From Bacteroidales bacterium (GTDB taxonomy: Bacteria; Bacteroidota; Bacteroidia; Bacteroidales; UBA932), in assembly GCA_017461285.1 (NCBI GenBank), contig JAFTYS010000010.1, positions 1 through 17,647 on the forward strand: a DNA stretch of 17,647 nt, given 5' to 3'. The notes under the pieces were generated by a model. That model did not search any database. It saw only the letters and a list, made by a program, of their open reading frames with translations, and was not told the origin of the DNA. A program made the position numbers and the translations under genes. Numbering within the stretch: the stretch's first letter is position 1; each line of letters opens with the position of its first letter. Below, in pieces: positions 6,734-14,824 of this stretch.

Positions 6734-7171
6734 ATGGAAGAGGTAAGGATTGACAAATATCTCTGGTCCATAAGGGTTTACAAGACCAGAACGGATGCGA
6801 CCGATGCGTGCAAAGGAGGCAAGGTACGTGTTAACGGCTCCGATATAAAGCCGTCCAAGTCTGTAAAGGTCGGCGATGTCATCGTCGCCAGAAAGGGTGC
6901 TGTGGCATATACGTACAGAGTGCTTCAGCTTATTGACAAGAGGCAGGGAGCGAAGCTTGTCCCAAATTATGCAGAGAATCTTACTCCTCCGGAAGAACTG
7001 GCGAAGCTACGTGCTCCTGTCGAGACATTCTTCCTCAAGCGAGACCGCGGCGCCGGCCGTCCTACGAAGAAGGACAGGCGCCAGATGGAGGACCTCTGGG
7101 ACAACCTCAGTTTCGATGTCCCTGACGACATCGCTGAAATGATAGCGTCTGACTACGATTTCGAAGATTGA
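6734..7171 (+). CDS. S4-domain RNA-binding protein, Hsp15 (HslR) type
   Basis: The 145-aa protein begins with an S4 RNA-binding domain (residues 3-60). 'RIDKYLWSIRVYKTRTDA' is followed by 'GGKVRVNG', 'KPSKSVKVGD' and 'IVARKG'. The later 'GAGRPTKKDRRQMEDL' is the basic tail seen in Hsp15-type proteins. In E. coli, Hsp15 binds 50S subunits that carry a stalled nascent chain and helps recycle them; the same job here is inferred. The C-terminus is acidic (ending DYDFED). ATG at 6734 lies 4 bases after the manA stop; the 5' in-frame extension only overlaps manA. The transcript ends near the strong hairpin at 7191-7224, where it meets the rubrerythrin gene. Confidence 0.9.
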   Translation: MEEVRIDKYLWSIRVYKTRTDATDACKGGKVRVNGSDIKPSKSVKVGDVIVARKGAVAYTYRVLQLIDKRQGAKLVPNYAENLTPPEELAKLRAPVETFFLKRDRGAGRPTKKDRRQMEDLWDNLSFDVPDDIAEMIASDYDFED

Positions 7172-7190
7172 CCTATATATCATAAATGAT

Positions 7191-7224
7191 TACCGGTCGG
7201 AGATTTCATGATCTCCGACCGGTA
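7191..7224. terminator. Perfect 14-bp hairpin between convergent genes, probable bidirectional terminator
   Basis: TACCGGTCGGAGAT (7191-7204) and its exact reverse complement (7211-7224) flank a 6-base loop. It lies 19 bases after the S4 gene stop and 19 bases after the rubrerythrin stop on the other strand. It has no T-tract on either side, so termination is inferred from position and stem strength. Confidence 0.7.
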
Positions 7225-7243
7225 GTTGTCTGTAGGGGCAGGA

Positions 7244-7795
7244 CTATTTGAAATACCTGTTGAAAAGTCCCTGGAATCCTGCTCCGTGACGTGCCTCGTC
7301 CTTGCACATCTCGTGTACTGTGTCGTGGATTGCGTCAAGATTCTGCTGCTTTGCAAGAGTTGCGATCCTCTTCTTGTCCTCGCATGCGCCCTGCTCTGCA
7401 AGCATTCTCTTCTCGACATTTGTCTTCGTGTCCCATACGCATTCTCCGAGAAGTTCTGCGAACTTGGCAGCATGCTCTGCCTCTTCCCATGCATACCTCT
7501 TGAATGCCTCTGCGATCTCAGGATAGCCTTCCCTGTCTGCCTGACGGCTCATTGCAAGGTACATTCCTACTTCCGAACACTCGCCTGCGAAATGGTCACG
7601 GAGTCCCTTGAGGATTTCAGGGTCTACTCCCTGCGCTACGCCGATCCTGTGCTCGTCGGCCCATGTGAGTGCGTCGCCTGTAGCAACGATCTCTTCGAAT
7701 TTCTCAGGTCCTACGTGGCAGATAGGACATTCCTGCGGCTTCTCGTTTCCTTCGTGGATGTATCCGCAAACCAGACATCTGTACTTCTTTACCAT
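7244..7795 (-). CDS. Reverse rubrerythrin (rubredoxin domain N-terminal, diiron domain C-terminal)
   Basis: This cytoplasmic non-heme diiron peroxidase reduces hydrogen peroxide to water, protecting anaerobes from oxygen exposure. The N-terminal rubredoxin domain (residues 4-36) has CLVC (7, 10) and CPIC (23, 26) as iron ligands. The ferritin-like four-helix part (about 55-183) carries the diiron carboxylate/histidine pattern: E72/E75 in '[10 protein letters not shown]', E105-x-x-H108 in '[10 protein letters not shown]', E128, and E167-x-x-H170 in '[11 protein letters not shown]'. Classical rubrerythrins have the opposite order, hence 'reverse' rubrerythrin. Length (183 aa) fits the family. 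It lies 51 bases downstream of the 42-aa rubredoxin gene with no promoter consensus between them, so the pair is probably one transcript from the promoter at 8040-8069. Confidence 0.95.
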   Translation of the reverse strand: MVKKYRCLVCGYIHEGNEKPQECPICHVGPEKFEEIVATGDALTWADEHRIGVAQGVDPEILKGLRDHFAGECSEVGMYLAMSRQADREGYPEIAEAFKRYAWEEAEHAAKFAELLGECVWDTKTNVEKRMLAEQGACEDKKRIATLAKQQNLDAIHDTVHEMCKDEARHGAGFQGLFNRYFK

Positions 7796-7846
7796 AATTT
7801 CAATCTTATTGTTACGTTCAACATTTATTCTTTTATACTTATTCGC

Positions 7847-7975
7847 TTATGCTTCTTCCTCTTCGGTAACCTCTTCGAAGTCTTCCGGTCCTACAAAGCA
7901 GAGAGGACACTCGTCCGGAGCAGTTTCACCTTCGTGGATATATCCGCATACTATGCATCTGAATTTCTTAGCCAT
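7847..7975 (-). CDS. Small rubredoxin-like protein, 42 aa
   Basis: Translation of the minus strand from ATG at 7975 gives a 42-aa protein starting [16 protein letters not shown], with the second iron-ligand pair ECPLC and the tail EDFEEVTEEEEA, stopping at TAA (7847-7849). Cysteines 7, 10, 23 and 26 form a complete rubredoxin Fe(Cys)4 site. The loop between the two CxxC pairs is short, as in rubrerythrin-type rubredoxin domains; free-standing rubredoxins are usually about 52-54 aa. The cysteine spacing equals that of the first 37 residues of the downstream rubrerythrin, and most residues match. It is probably an electron-transfer protein serving the rubrerythrin. Its size makes it easy to miss in annotation. 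Good promoter upstream, 58-base leader. Confidence 0.9.
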   Translation of the reverse strand: MAKKFRCIVCGYIHEGETAPDECPLCFVGPEDFEEVTEEEEA

Positions 7976-8039
7976 GGTATCTTTGTTTTATTGTGTTAAT
8001 GTTTTTTTAATTTTGAATAGTTCTAAATTGAATCTGTTG

Positions 8040-8069
8040 CAAAGGTAAGCAAAAAAATGATATCTGCAA
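8040..8069 (-). promoter_or_regulatory. Bacteroidetes-type promoter for rubredoxin-rubrerythrin
   Basis: On the minus strand TTG (8067-8069, -33) is followed after exactly 19 bases by TACCTTTG (8040-8047), a full match to the TAnnTTTG -7 element. Transcription should begin near 8033, leaving a leader of about 58 bases before the rubredoxin ATG. No OxyR or PerR box was recognised, so any peroxide control is unproved. Confidence 0.7.
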
Positions 8070-8142
8070 GCGTTGAGAAGAAAAAAATTAAAATTTTAAT
8101 AAAAAAATATTGTTTGTGCCCCAGTTTGGCAATTAATAAGGT

Positions 8143-8150
8143 TATCTTTG
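8143..8150 (+). promoter_or_regulatory. -7 promoter element of the AddB-like gene
   Basis: TATCTTTG matches TAnnTTTG perfectly and ends 5 bases before the AddB-like ATG at 8156. TTTG occurs at 8113-8116 and 8125-8128, but neither has the usual 19-21-base spacing, so the -33 element is uncertain. If used, the mRNA would be leaderless or nearly so. This also argues for the 8156 start over the in-frame ATG at 8057. Confidence 0.5.
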
Positions 8151-8155
8151 CATGT

Positions 8156-11053
8156 ATGAAGCCGTTTTTGAAACAGGTCGCTGACCGTTATTTTAATGAG
8201 GGAGACATTTCGGACAGATGCTTTATCTTTCCGAACCGCCGCTCCATGGTCTTTTTCAGGAAATATCTGGCAGAAGCTGCTGTCTCGTCTTCTTCGGGGT
8301 GTCCGTTGCTTTTGCCTCAGATGATGACCATCAATGATTTCTTTGCCAAGGCATCGGGCCTTATGGCAGCGGACCGCATTACACTTCTTCTGGAGCTGTA
8401 TGATTGTTATGCCGCCCTTAATCCGAAGGCCGAGTCCCTGGATGATTTCATATTCTGGGGAGATGTGATCCTTGGTGATTTCGATGATGTGGACAAATAC
8501 CTGGCGGATCCCAGGCAGATATTTGCGAATGTCGCCGACTACAAGCAGATACAGGATACATTCTCCTATCTCACTGATGTGCAGAGAAAGGCTCTTGAGG
8601 CATTTGTCGGACATTTCAGGGACGATTCGGGAAAGCTGACCGTCAATCTGGACAGCGAAGATCCCGCCGTAAAGGAGAGGTTTCTCCAGATATGGAACAT
8701 CCTGCAGCCTCTGTATGACTCCTTCAACAGGTCCCTGCTTGAAAAGGGGCTTGCTTATGAAGGCATGATCTACAGGTCGCTGGCATCTGCCGAGGACATG
8801 GATTTTGCCGGCATGTCCGGCATACGGTATGTCTTCGTCGGACTTAACGCATTGAATGAGTGCGAGAAGAAAGTGATGAAGGCGCTTAAGCAGAGGGGAA
8901 TGGCGGAATTCTGCTGGGACTGGTACGGAGAAATGGTGAAGGATCCGAAGAACCGTTCTTCGTTCTTCATGTCTGACAATGTCGAAATGTTCGGCCAGGA
9001 TATCATGCTTGAAGCGGAAAGGAAGAGCGCTCCCGAATTCAATGTGTTGAGCGTGCCTTCGTCCTACGGCCAGGTCAAGCAGCTGGGAACCATTCTGGAA
9101 AAGGCTGATGATCCGGAAGGCAAGGAGACCGCAGTCGTGCTTCCAGACGAGTCCCTGCTCCTCCCTCTTCTTAATTCTGTGCCGGAATCTGTAAAGGACA
9201 TCAATGTGACGATGGGGTATCCGTTATCGGCTAGTTCGGTTTTCGGACTGATGTCGGATATAGCCAAGATGCAGATGCACCTTCGTCTCAAGGATGATCG
9301 ATGGCATTTCTATCATAAGCATGTGTGGGATATACTTTCCAACGGTCTGCTCAGGTGCAGGGAAAGGGCCGATGCGGTCAGGAAAGACGGCAAGTTCTAT
9401 ATTCCTCAGGATGACCTTAACGGTCTGCCGCTTCTTGATCTTGTGTTCAGGCCGGTGCTGACTGACCTGTCCTCCAACGATCCGGACCAGATAGATTCCT
9501 TTGCAGGCTATCTCCAGGAAATACTGTCCGGTGTTGTTGCCATTATGCCTGAAGATGATGGTTCTGCGATAGAGATCGAGGCGGCAAAGGCATATTATAC
9601 TTCTGTCAATTCCCTTCGGGAAAGGCGTCTTAAGGTGCTTCCTTCTACTTTTGTGAGACTCTTGGAAACCTTGATATCCGGAGCATCAGTTCCGTTTGAA
9701 GGCGAGCCGCTCAAAGGTATGCAGGTCATGGGCCCGTTGGAGACCAGGGCCCTGGACTTCCGTAATGTAGTGGTGCTCTCGTGCAATGAAGGAATGTTCC
9801 CGCGCCGCAGCGTGAGCTCGTCATTCGTGCCTCCTGAATTGAGGAAGGCCTTCGGACTCCCTACCTATGAATATCAGGATTCGGTCTGGGCATATTATTT
9901 CTATCGTATGGTCTGCCGTGCGGAGAAAGTATGGCTCGTCTATGACTCCCGGACAGAAGGTCTCAAGCGAGGGGAGGAGAGCAGATACATAAAGCAGCTT
10001 GCCTATCATTATGGAATGCCTCTCAAGCGATATGTCGCTGATGCGGAGATTTCTGCACTGGAGGTCGAGGACGGCCATGTCGAAAAGACGGATGAGATTA
10101 TGGAGGCTTTGGATGCCATGTCCTTCTCGGTTTCTGCGCTACAGAACTATGTCTTCTGTCCTATGAAATTCTATTACCATTCGGTGCTGAAGCTAAAGCC
10201 GGATGAAGAAGTTGCTGAATCTCTGGACAGCAGGATGATAGGAAACGTATATCATAATGCCATGTACGCCATATATTATGGTGAAGAGGCCATGACATCG
10301 TCCGCTGCCTTCAATAAGCTGGACAGCCAGCCTGACAAAGGGATGGCGCAGGTGTCAGCCGCATACCTTGAGAATTGGCTGGCGGAAGACCGCCTGGAGG
10401 CCCTGACTGCAAAGGTGGAATCCCTGATGAAGGCAGAACTGAACGTGGACGAGATACGTGGCCGCGACCTCGTGGTGAGGACGGTCATAACAAGATATGT
10501 CCTTGAGACCTTGAGGAAAGAAGTCGATTTCCTTAAGAAGAGCGGTGCGGATGCGTTTACGATCATAGGATTGGAGAAGAAGATCGGTGTGGAGCTGTTC
10601 GGCTGCAGGTTCTTTGGCGTTGCGGACAGGATAGACAGCGTAATTCCAGGCACCGTAAGACTCGTGGATTACAAGAGCGGGTCTGACTCGCAGAAGGTGC
10701 TGGCTGTAACCGATGACAAGGCCGAAGAGTTCGTTGCGAAGATCTTTGACGCTCCATATAAGAAAGGCAGGAAGGATTTCAAGGCAGCCCTCCAGTTCCA
10801 TATCTATGGCAGGATGCTGAAGGAAGCTGGCATTGCTGAGGAAGGTAGGCTGTTCAATTCCCTTTATTCGACGGCAGAGATCTTCAGGAATCCTCCTGTG
10901 ATGTTTCCGGAAAGCGTGCGTTTCAGCAAGCTTATGGACGAGAGGTTGGCCGGTCTGCTGGCGGAATTGAAGAGCAAGGATGTTCCGTTCTGCAGGACGG
11001 AAGACAGGGATACCTGCGCATATTGTGATTTCAAGATGATCTGTGGAAGATAG
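8156..11053 (+). CDS. AddB-like PD-(D/E)XK nuclease with C-terminal Fe-S motif (965 aa)
   Basis: This is probably the nuclease partner of an AddAB-type helicase-nuclease that resects double-strand breaks for RecA-dependent repair. The N-terminal part (UvrD/AddB-like fold) begins directly at 'RCFIFPNRRSMVFFRKYL'. A Walker A motif, present near the N-terminus of Bacillus AddB, is absent. 'PLETRALDFRNVVVLSCNEGMFP' near residue 523 is the usual AddB-type helicase-like motif. The C-terminal RecB-like nuclease shows D824 in 'GVADRID' and D838-x-K840 in 'LVDYKSG'. C668 (FCPMKFYY) together with C954, C957 and C963 (CAYCDFKMICGR) make the four-cysteine iron-sulfur pattern of AddB nucleases. The start at 8156 fits the -7 element just upstream; the earlier ATG at 8057 adds a low-complexity lysine-rich stretch. 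The AddA-like gene starts 8 bases after its stop. Confidence 0.9.
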   Translation: MKPFLKQVADRYFNEGDISDRCFIFPNRRSMVFFRKYLAEAAVSSSSGCPLLLPQMMTINDFFAKASGLMAADRITLLLELYDCYAALNPKAESLDDFIFWGDVILGDFDDVDKYLADPRQIFANVADYKQIQDTFSYLTDVQRKALEAFVGHFRDDSGKLTVNLDSEDPAVKERFLQIWNILQPLYDSFNRSLLEKGLAYEGMIYRSLASAEDMDFAGMSGIRYVFVGLNALNECEKKVMKALKQRGMAEFCWDWYGEMVKDPKNRSSFFMSDNVEMFGQDIMLEAERKSAPEFNVLSVPSSYGQVKQLGTILEKADDPEGKETAVVLPDESLLLPLLNSVPESVKDINVTMGYPLSASSVFGLMSDIAKMQMHLRLKDDRWHFYHKHVWDILSNGLLRCRERADAVRKDGKFYIPQDDLNGLPLLDLVFRPVLTDLSSNDPDQIDSFAGYLQEILSGVVAIMPEDDGSAIEIEAAKAYYTSVNSLRERRLKVLPSTFVRLLETLISGASVPFEGEPLKGMQVMGPLETRALDFRNVVVLSCNEGMFPRRSVSSSFVPPELRKAFGLPTYEYQDSVWAYYFYRMVCRAEKVWLVYDSRTEGLKRGEESRYIKQLAYHYGMPLKRYVADAEISALEVEDGHVEKTDEIMEALDAMSFSVSALQNYVFCPMKFYYHSVLKLKPDEEVAESLDSRMIGNVYHNAMYAIYYGEEAMTSSAAFNKLDSQPDKGMAQVSAAYLENWLAEDRLEALTAKVESLMKAELNVDEIRGRDLVVRTVITRYVLETLRKEVDFLKKSGADAFTIIGLEKKIGVELFGCRFFGVADRIDSVIPGTVRLVDYKSGSDSQKVLAVTDDKAEEFVAKIFDAPYKKGRKDFKAALQFHIYGRMLKEAGIAEEGRLFNSLYSTAEIFRNPPVMFPESVRFSKLMDERLAGLLAELKSKDVPFCRTEDRDTCAYCDFKMICGR

Positions 11054-11061
11054 AAGGGATT

Positions 11062-14000
11062 ATGATAAAGATATTGAAGGCTTCTGCCGGTTCGGGTAAG
11101 ACCTGGAATCTGGCATTGGAATATATAAGGACCATGCTCGAGGCTCGTGACAGCCATGCCTACAGGCATATCCTTGCAGTGACCTTTACAAACAAGGCGA
11201 CGGACGAGATGAAGGAAAGGATACTGGAAAAGCTCCATGAACTTTCCGTCAGGCCGGATGAATCGGATTATTTCGAAAAGCTCGTGCCTTCTGTATGTCC
11301 CGACGCCCGTGCGCTTCGTGATGCTTCGGAAGAGCTGCTGTGCAATATCCTCCATGACTACAGCGCCTTTGCGGTCAGTACCATAGACCGGTTCTTCCAG
11401 CAGACGCTCAAGGCCTTTGCCCGGGAGATAGGCCATTTCAGTTCGTATTCCATCGAACTTGACAAGGACTCCCTTCTTCGCGAATGTGTCGACAGGCTTT
11501 TGGACTCGCTGACTGATTCCCAGGAGCATTCAAGGTCTTTGGAGTGGATGACACGCGAGACCATGTCCAGGCTGGAGGACGGCGACGGATTCATGCTGGA
11601 GAATACGTTGAGGAGGATAGCCGGACGCTTCAATTCGGAAGAGTATCGTGTGGCCCTGGAAGAATCCGGGGCGGACGAGACAGTTCTTTACTCAGACGAA
11701 CGTCTGGAACTTCTTCAGTCCCGCTGCGATCAGATTGTCGAAAGGTTCATGGCTGATGTAAAGGAAGCAGCTGAAGCGGTAGCGAAAGCTTTCGACGCCG
11801 CCGGTGTCGATATGGGGGATACGGCTTCCGGATTTATAGGTAAATACATCAATAAGCTCCTGAATGCTTCCGGCCCGCAGGCTCTTACCGTGCCGACCGA
11901 TGCTTTCAGGGAGAGGGTGAATGACGGACCTTCAAGATGGTTCTCTAAAAAGAATGCCCGTCTGGAAAATATGGTCACCGCCGCTATGATATCTTCGGTG
12001 GAAAGGCTTGTTGATGTGTTCGATTCCGGTTTCAAGGTTTTTAACACGGCCCTTTCCCTCAGGCGCCAGGTCTATGGATTTGCTGTGGCTAACGACCTGT
12101 ACCGACATTTCCGGGAGATACTTCAGGAGAAGAACATAATGACCATAGACGAGACCAATGACACGCTCCGGAAGATAATAGACGATGCCGAAGCTCCGTT
12201 CATCTATGAAAAGACAGGAGTAAGATATGAGCATTTCCTCTTGGACGAGTTCCAGGATACCTCCAAGGTCCAATGGGAGAATTTCCGCCCCTTGCTAGAC
12301 AACAGCGTCTCCCAAGGCTTCTCCAATCTTATCGTTGGAGATGTGAAGCAGAGCATCTATCGCTGGCGCCAGTCTGACTGGAGCCTGCTGGACCATCAGG
12401 TGCAGGACAGCTTTCCGAAGAAGATAGAGAAGGATAGCCTGAAAAAGAATTTCAGGAGCTGTGAGGGGATCGTGAATTTCAACAGCAGCTATTTCCTGGC
12501 AGCGGCCGAGTTCCTGGATAATAAGATAGGGGAAGGCTGCACGGCTGTCAGGTCAATATATTCGGATGTGAAGCAGGAAGCCGCCAAGGACGGGGAAGGA
12601 CTTCTGGAAGCGGTGTTCTGCGATAAGGAAGGTCTGTATCCGGCTGTCCTGGAGGCAGTTGAAAATGCTCTTGAGGCAGGATACCGGCCGGGAGACATCA
12701 CTATACTCGTAAGAGCGAACAAGGAGGGTGCTGAAATTGCATCCTATCTGATAAGCAAGGGATTGCGTGTCCTTTCTGACGATTCCCTGAGGGTCGGTTC
12801 TTCATTGACGGTGCGGCGTCTCATATCTATGATCGCCGGTCTTGACAACCCTGAAGACAAGATGGCCTCGTTTCTGGCTGAAACGCTGAATGTCGCGATA
12901 CCGGATGAATGTCATTCCCTTGTAGACCTGTGCGAGTCCATCCTGAGGGAGCTTAAGGCTTCAGATCCGGACACCTTTGCGGCCGAGACTCTTTATGTCC
13001 AGTCGTTCATGGACATTATCCAGGACTTTACCGCCTCGCATGGGAACAGCGTCAGGGCTTTCCTCAAGAAGTGGGCGGACGACAAGTCGAACATCAGCTC
13101 TCCAAAGTCTGACGATGCCGTCAGGATCATGACCGTCCATAAGTCCAAGGGACTTGATTTTCCGTATGTGATCTTCCCGTCGCTCGGGTCGGTGGGATTC
13201 TTCAGCCATGAGGCAAGATGGTCGAAGCCGGATGCGGAAGGGACTGCTCTTGAGGAAGTTGCAGACGGCGTGTATGATGTGCATCTGTCCGGCAAAAGCG
13301 TGGATACCCTTTTTGAAAACAGATATAGGGAAGAGCTCCTGATGCAGTATGTGGACAATATAAATGTGCTGTATGTGGCTTTCACACGTGCCTCCAAGGC
13401 TATGACCATAATATCGTCCATGCCTGAAGAAGAGGGCTTCGCCCAATGGACCCTCGGGTATATGACGGAGAATGGGGAGGACCTGGGATTTGTATCTGAG
13501 GGATCTGTGGAAGAGGGGGAGATTGTGTTCAGGAAGGGTGAGTTCCCGGAACCGCCTGCTGCTAAACGTTCCGGTGCGGAGAAGATGTCGGCTGATTTCT
13601 GCTCTTATGAAGGCGGAAGATGCCGTCTGAGGCTTTCTGCGGATGCTCGCGACTTCTTTTCTGAAGATGGAGAGACCGGCATCGCAGCGTCAAGCAGGAT
13701 AAGGGGAGTCGTGCTTCATGACGTGCTTTCCCGCATTGTGCATCCTTCCGATCTGGACGATGCGGTCCGTTCTGTCATGATGGAAGGCCTGATGGAACCG
13801 GAAGAAGCGGAAAGGGTGCGCGATCTGCTGGAGGAGGGGATTGAGAGCGTGAAGGGTTACGGCTGGTTCCCGGAGCGCCCTGAACGTGTCCTTAACGAGG
13901 CGGAACTGATGGATTCCGATGGAAATATATGGCGTCCTGACAGGGTCGTCATTGCAGATGGCAAGGTGTCGGTGATAGATTTCAAGTTCGGAGAGCATCA

Positions 14001-14118
14001 TCTAAAATATGAGAGACAGGTCCGGAACTATGCCGATCTGTGGCGCCGGATGGGCTATGAAGACGTGTCGGCATTTTTATGGTATGTCCAGACCGGTGAA
14101 GTGATGCAGATCCTTTAA
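11062..14118 (+). CDS. AddA-like UvrD/Rep-family helicase with C-terminal nuclease domain (1018 aa)
   Basis: This is an SF1A DNA helicase that should form a complex with the AddB-like protein encoded just upstream, unwinding and cutting DNA ends. The N-terminus carries Walker A 'ASAGSGKTW' (residues 7-15) and 'AVTFTNKATDEMKERI' (motif Ia). 'STIDRFFQQTLKAFAREIG' follows. Walker B is 'LLDEFQDTS' (D395, E396), then motif III 'GDVKQSIYRWR', and 'MTVHKSKGLDFPYV' (690 onward, motif V). 'LYVAFTRASKAM' is motif VI. The C-terminal nuclease has D960 (RPDRVV) and D973-x-K975 in 'VIDFKFG', the RecB-type PD-(D/E)XK signature. Length is somewhat below that of Bacillus AddA (about 1230 aa). A purine-rich AAGGG lies before the ATG. 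The gene ends 31 bases before the DUF4290 start, and a -7 promoter element sits in that gap. Confidence 0.93.
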   Translation: MIKILKASAGSGKTWNLALEYIRTMLEARDSHAYRHILAVTFTNKATDEMKERILEKLHELSVRPDESDYFEKLVPSVCPDARALRDASEELLCNILHDYSAFAVSTIDRFFQQTLKAFAREIGHFSSYSIELDKDSLLRECVDRLLDSLTDSQEHSRSLEWMTRETMSRLEDGDGFMLENTLRRIAGRFNSEEYRVALEESGADETVLYSDERLELLQSRCDQIVERFMADVKEAAEAVAKAFDAAGVDMGDTASGFIGKYINKLLNASGPQALTVPTDAFRERVNDGPSRWFSKKNARLENMVTAAMISSVERLVDVFDSGFKVFNTALSLRRQVYGFAVANDLYRHFREILQEKNIMTIDETNDTLRKIIDDAEAPFIYEKTGVRYEHFLLDEFQDTSKVQWENFRPLLDNSVSQGFSNLIVGDVKQSIYRWRQSDWSLLDHQVQDSFPKKIEKDSLKKNFRSCEGIVNFNSSYFLAAAEFLDNKIGEGCTAVRSIYSDVKQEAAKDGEGLLEAVFCDKEGLYPAVLEAVENALEAGYRPGDITILVRANKEGAEIASYLISKGLRVLSDDSLRVGSSLTVRRLISMIAGLDNPEDKMASFLAETLNVAIPDECHSLVDLCESILRELKASDPDTFAAETLYVQSFMDIIQDFTASHGNSVRAFLKKWADDKSNISSPKSDDAVRIMTVHKSKGLDFPYVIFPSLGSVGFFSHEARWSKPDAEGTALEEVADGVYDVHLSGKSVDTLFENRYREELLMQYVDNINVLYVAFTRASKAMTIISSMPEEEGFAQWTLGYMTENGEDLGFVSEGSVEEGEIVFRKGEFPEPPAAKRSGAEKMSADFCSYEGGRCRLRLSADARDFFSEDGETGIAASSRIRGVVLHDVLSRIVHPSDLDDAVRSVMMEGLMEPEEAERVRDLLEEGIESVKGYGWFPERPERVLNEAELMDSDGNIWRPDRVVIADGKVSVIDFKFGEHHLKYERQVRNYADLWRRMGYEDVSAFLWYVQTGEVMQIL

Positions 14119-14125
14119 TTTTTAT

Positions 14126-14133
14126 TATATTTG
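14126..14133 (+). promoter_or_regulatory. -7 promoter element before the DUF4290-ftsK genes
   Basis: TATATTTG, just after the AddA-like stop codon, is a full TAnnTTTG match. No TTTG lies at the correct upstream spacing. It could give DUF4290 and ftsK their own start site, with a leader of about 10 bases before ATG 14150, besides read-through from the AddAB-like genes. Confidence 0.45.
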
Positions 14134-14149
14134 CAGATTGTCAAACAGG

Positions 14150-14824
14150 ATGATTATGGAGAATAAAGAGATAGATACTTGCAAGCTGCTTTACAATACT
14201 GAGAGGGTAAGGCTTTATGTCCCTGAATACGGACGTAATGTCCAGAAGATGGTGGATTATCTGAAGACCATAGAGGACAGGGAGAAACGTAATGAACAGG
14301 CACGTGCCATCATAAAGGTGATGGAGATCCTGAATCCTTCCGTCCATCTTCAGGATGATTACGAGCATAAGCTCTGGGACCACCTCTTCATCATTTCAGG
14401 ATTCGACCTCGATGTGGATGCTCCATATCCGATGCCGGCTCCCGATAGTCTTAACGACCGTCCGCAGCCTGTTCCGCTGAACAGCAAACCGATAAAGGCA
14501 AACCATTACGGCAGGAATATCGAGAGCATCATAGACCTGATTGCAGAAAAGGAGGACGGGGAGACAAAGACAGCAATGATCCGCTCTTTGGCCATCTATA
14601 TGAGGCAGCAGTATCTTATCTGGAACAAGGATACGGTTTCTGACGAGACCATCTTCCAGGATATCGAGAAACTCTCCGACTATAGGATAAAGGTTCCGGA
14701 AGGCATTCAGCTGGGAAGGGTTGACGCCGGATTCAATTCCGCGAAGCCTGGAATCAATCCTGTGAAGTCAGGAAGGAATCAGAACAAGCAGAGGAATAAC
14801 CAGAAGAACTTTAGGAAGAAATAA
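14150..14824 (+). CDS. DUF4290 family protein
   Basis: Residues about 15-185 match the Bacteroidetes-specific DUF4290 family as I recall it. Signatures are 'LYNTERVRLYVPEYGRNVQ', 'MVDYLKTIEDREKRNEQA', 'HKLWDHLFIISGFDLDVDAPYP' and 'HYGRNIESIIDLI'. The function of the family is unknown. The fold looks mostly helical, cytoplasmic and without membrane segments. The last 25 residues or so are a basic, asparagine/glutamine-rich tail (ending KNFRKK) that could bind nucleic acid; this is inference. Start could be ATG 14150 (224 aa) or ATG 14156 (222 aa, MENKEID...); a TTG at 14138 is less likely because it falls around the predicted transcription start. Its stop overlaps the ftsK start by one base (TAATG), indicating translational coupling, so a link to FtsK or the division site is worth considering. 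Confidence 0.88.
   Translation: MIMENKEIDTCKLLYNTERVRLYVPEYGRNVQKMVDYLKTIEDREKRNEQARAIIKVMEILNPSVHLQDDYEHKLWDHLFIISGFDLDVDAPYPMPAPDSLNDRPQPVPLNSKPIKANHYGRNIESIIDLIAEKEDGETKTAMIRSLAIYMRQQYLIWNKDTVSDETIFQDIEKLSDYRIKVPEGIQLGRVDAGFNSAKPGINPVKSGRNQNKQRNNQKNFRKK

Noticed and set aside
7226..7999. 257-aa open frame on + across the rubrerythrin genes
   Set aside because: It is a shadow of two well-supported minus-strand genes with iron-ligand motifs. Its own translation is Cys/Leu/Phe-rich without domain signs.
8057..8155. Upstream ATG for the AddB-like gene
   Set aside because: The extra 33 residues are lysine/isoleucine-rich low complexity. A -7 promoter element lies inside the stretch, just before ATG 8156.
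10864..11529. 221-aa open frame on - spanning the AddB-like/AddA-like junction
   Set aside because: It is antisense to conserved motifs of both genes, including the Fe-S cysteines and Walker A, and shows no domain features of its own.
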